Shown here: in pieces, positions 62,345-64,000 of the stretch
Layout: each line of letters starts with the position of its first letter
Numbering within the stretch: position 1 is the first letter of the stretch
DNA from: Cryptomeria japonica
Taxonomy: Eukaryota; Streptophyta; Pinopsida; Cupressales; Cupressaceae
Assembly (NCBI RefSeq): GCF_030272615.1
Contig: NW_026729295.1
Coordinates: 1 to 64,000, forward strand
Direction: 5' to 3'
DNA: 64,000 bases
Translations under genes and position numbers: made by a program
Notes under the pieces: generated by a model
Told to the model about the DNA's origin: nothing
What the model saw: only the letters and a program-made list of their open reading frames with translations
Database searches by the model: none

Positions 62345-63353
62345 CCTAGCACTTCCACCATGAATTTTAGGCCTAAAAATGTGACTGATGGACTTTTGGA
62401 TTCAATTAAGAGGATCACAAATTTCAATGCCTTAGCATTCAAGGCCATTAATGACACATTACCTATATTGAAGATGATTGCACTGAATTGTAAGATAGAT
62501 CACATTGATGGATCTTTAGGTAGATTGGACACATTGTCCAAATTTATTGCTTCAATATGTTAACTGTAGATAAGATTAATGAGGAGACTATTAAGGAAAG
62601 GGTGAATAAGGAGAAAAATTAATTCTTTAATAAAACTATTAAGGATTGTACTAAGCACATTGATTCCTTATTATCAGTACTTAATTCCACCATTCTAGAA
62701 TATAAAGAATTGTATAGGGAAGGATGCAAGCTTCACAAATTGATAGAAGACATTGAGGAAGAGATAAAGAAGACACAAAAAGAGATTGATGATATAGAGG
62801 ACAATATGATAGGTTCTTCGGAACTTACATCAGTTTTTTATCAAGAAATGGCAGTTTTTGAGGAAAAGATTAAGAAATTGGAAAAAGAAAAAGCAAGGAT
62901 ACGATTGAAGGAATGTGAGTTGAAAAAAAAACTTGGTCCTAGATTGGACAACCTTATAACTTAGCAAGTTGAGTTGTCCAAAGCAACAATTCAAGGAGAA
63001 AAATCACCGGAGCAACAGATGTATTATCTGACCGATATGATCTAGGAGACTGAAACCATTATCTCTAACAACACCAAATTCATGTAGAGTCTTAATCTGA
63101 TTTTGGCGGATTTTTTTCAAATTGTACATAACTAGATATAGTCTATGAGGTAGACTTTTGAATTCTTTGATTCTTTTTTACATCCTTTCTCATTGATGTC
63201 AAAGGAGGAGTAGTAGTATGGAGAAAAATGCACAGATGAGATCATTTGCTTAGGGGGAGAACTCTTTTTTTGATCAAGTTTTGGGCTTCTTTTTTGGATA
63301 TTAGTTTTTGGATTTTTTTCATGAGTGTTGCCATCAATTCCAAAGGGGGAGAT
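62345..63353 (+). pseudogene. Second protein of element C, C-terminal part, and 3' untranslated region
   Basis: After element B the frame of the second protein resumes in the same phase as upstream when the 12,750-bp element and one 5-bp duplication are subtracted. It reads STSTMNFRPKNVTDGLLDSI, NALAFKAINDTLPILKMIAL, then a stop and one further frame change, and 62710-62964 encodes a strongly charged coiled coil (HKLIEDIEEEIKKTQKEIDD, EKIKKLEKEKARIRLKECEL). Beyond 62965 several stops occur. From about 63180 the sequence is untranslated, with two purine runs (about 63199-63210 and 63342-63353), the latter next to the LTR. Confidence 0.7.
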
Positions 63354-64000
63354 TGTTGGAATTCTACACTCAGACGAGAATAGTTGATGTATTCATTGAT
63401 GGAAACCAACTGGTAATATGATTCATAGCATACACTAACAACAAACATCATCTACCGGCACCGGTAGGCACAACAAGATTATTCACACTGGCACCCTAGC
63501 CAACATGGAAATTATATTATTTTTGTATTGTAATTATATTGTATAGATGACATTATGTATTGTAAAGACTCATATATGTATGAGATCTTATAGGTCATTT
63601 TAAAGTGACATAGGTATGTGAAAAGTGTGTTAGGTATACGAAATATGTATAGGTGATTAATGCAAGTAGATTATGAGAGCAAATATCTATATATGCATTT
63701 TGATGCAATAATTTTGATGATCGAATAAAAGTAGAGTAGAGTGAGGAAATTTTTATGGTAGAGGTATTTCACAAAGCTTAAACCAGTACTGAATCAAGCA
63801 TTGTAGATGCTATTTTGAGTAGTACATTATCATTGGATTTAATCATCCAATTTTGTAGTCAGTGTGACTCCTTTTTGTGATTGAGTAGTGAGCTCTAGGC
63901 TATTGGCCTTCCTGCATGTGTAGGCTCCTATTGTATCAGTAATATTTATTCATATTGGCCAGTGAGTAAATATCGTGGGTCACAAATCCCACGGAGGTTT
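63354..64000 (+). repeat. 3' LTR of element C, cut by the window edge
   Basis: 647 bp matching the first part of 44538-45427, starting TGTTGGAATTC. About 240 bp and the far target duplication lie outside the window. Confidence 0.9.

Larger units (their letters stand above)
44538..64000 (+). mobile_element. Pol-less LTR retrotransposon, element C, interrupted by element B and cut by the window edge
   Basis: The 5' LTR (44538-45427) and the visible part of the 3' LTR (63354-64000) match from a TGTTGG start. A primer-binding site follows the first (45430-45441, TGGTATTAGAGC, one mismatch) and a polypurine tract (AAAGGGGGAGAT, 63342-63353) precedes the second. Element B sits at 49595-62344; without it the interior is about 5.2 kb. 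The coding content is a coiled-coil plus zinc-knuckle protein and a long charged second protein. I find no protease, integrase, RT or RNase H motif anywhere in the interior. The primer site and polypurine tract resemble those of copia elements, which suggests mobilisation by a copia relative. The far end lies outside the window. Confidence 0.88.

Overview
The window looks like nuclear DNA of a conifer, most likely a cupressophyte (Cupressaceae in the wide sense, or Taxaceae). Reasons: it is AT-rich, consists mostly of nested and decayed LTR retrotransposons, contains a degraded nuclear copy of plastid rRNA genes, and carries one host gene whose product closely resembles the thaumatin-like pollen allergens of cypress, cedar and juniper (Cry j 3 / Jun a 3 type). 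The genus is an inference from that one protein.

Layout. 1-405 and about 7735-8400: pieces of an old minus-strand LTR element, split by copia element I (406-7729, + strand, about 1.4 kb LTRs, full gag-protease-integrase-RT-RNase H order, many in-frame stops). 8401-10083: AT-rich, nothing recognised. 10084-10865: the two-exon thaumatin-like gene on the minus strand, with a TATA box and, farther upstream, an 84-bp tandem repeat. 12187-21438: element F, a 9.25-kb LTR element on the minus strand with no pol genes but with an Asn/Gln-rich reading frame. About 22560-24495: nuclear plastid DNA (4.5S and 3' part of 23S rRNA, minus strand). 24496-28671: element D, an internally deleted gypsy element (minus) that keeps an integrase C-terminus and has LTR ends and a polypurine tract like those of F. 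29687-32395: element E, a copia-type element (minus) with gag and protease but no integrase or RT. 33013-42322: element A, a gypsy element with LTRs over 4.1 kb and an interior of only 993 bp, bounded by a perfect 5-bp target duplication. 42323-44537: old sequence, no gene seen. 44538 to beyond the right edge: element C (+ strand), a pol-less LTR element coding for a four-zinc-knuckle protein and a long second protein without retroviral domains. Inside it, at 49595-62344, lies element B, a chromodomain-bearing gypsy element (minus) with nearly 4-kb LTRs.

How the parts relate. Only the thaumatin-like gene looks like a working host gene. A and B belong to one long-LTR gypsy lineage (Tekay/Del-like by LTR size and C-terminal chromodomain-like segment). 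F and D appear to be a non-autonomous/autonomous-derived pair. C, E and F each lack their own pol genes and would need help from other elements. The most unusual object is element C: a non-autonomous LTR element whose cargo frame can be followed in phase across the 12.75-kb insertion of B, and whose function I cannot assign.
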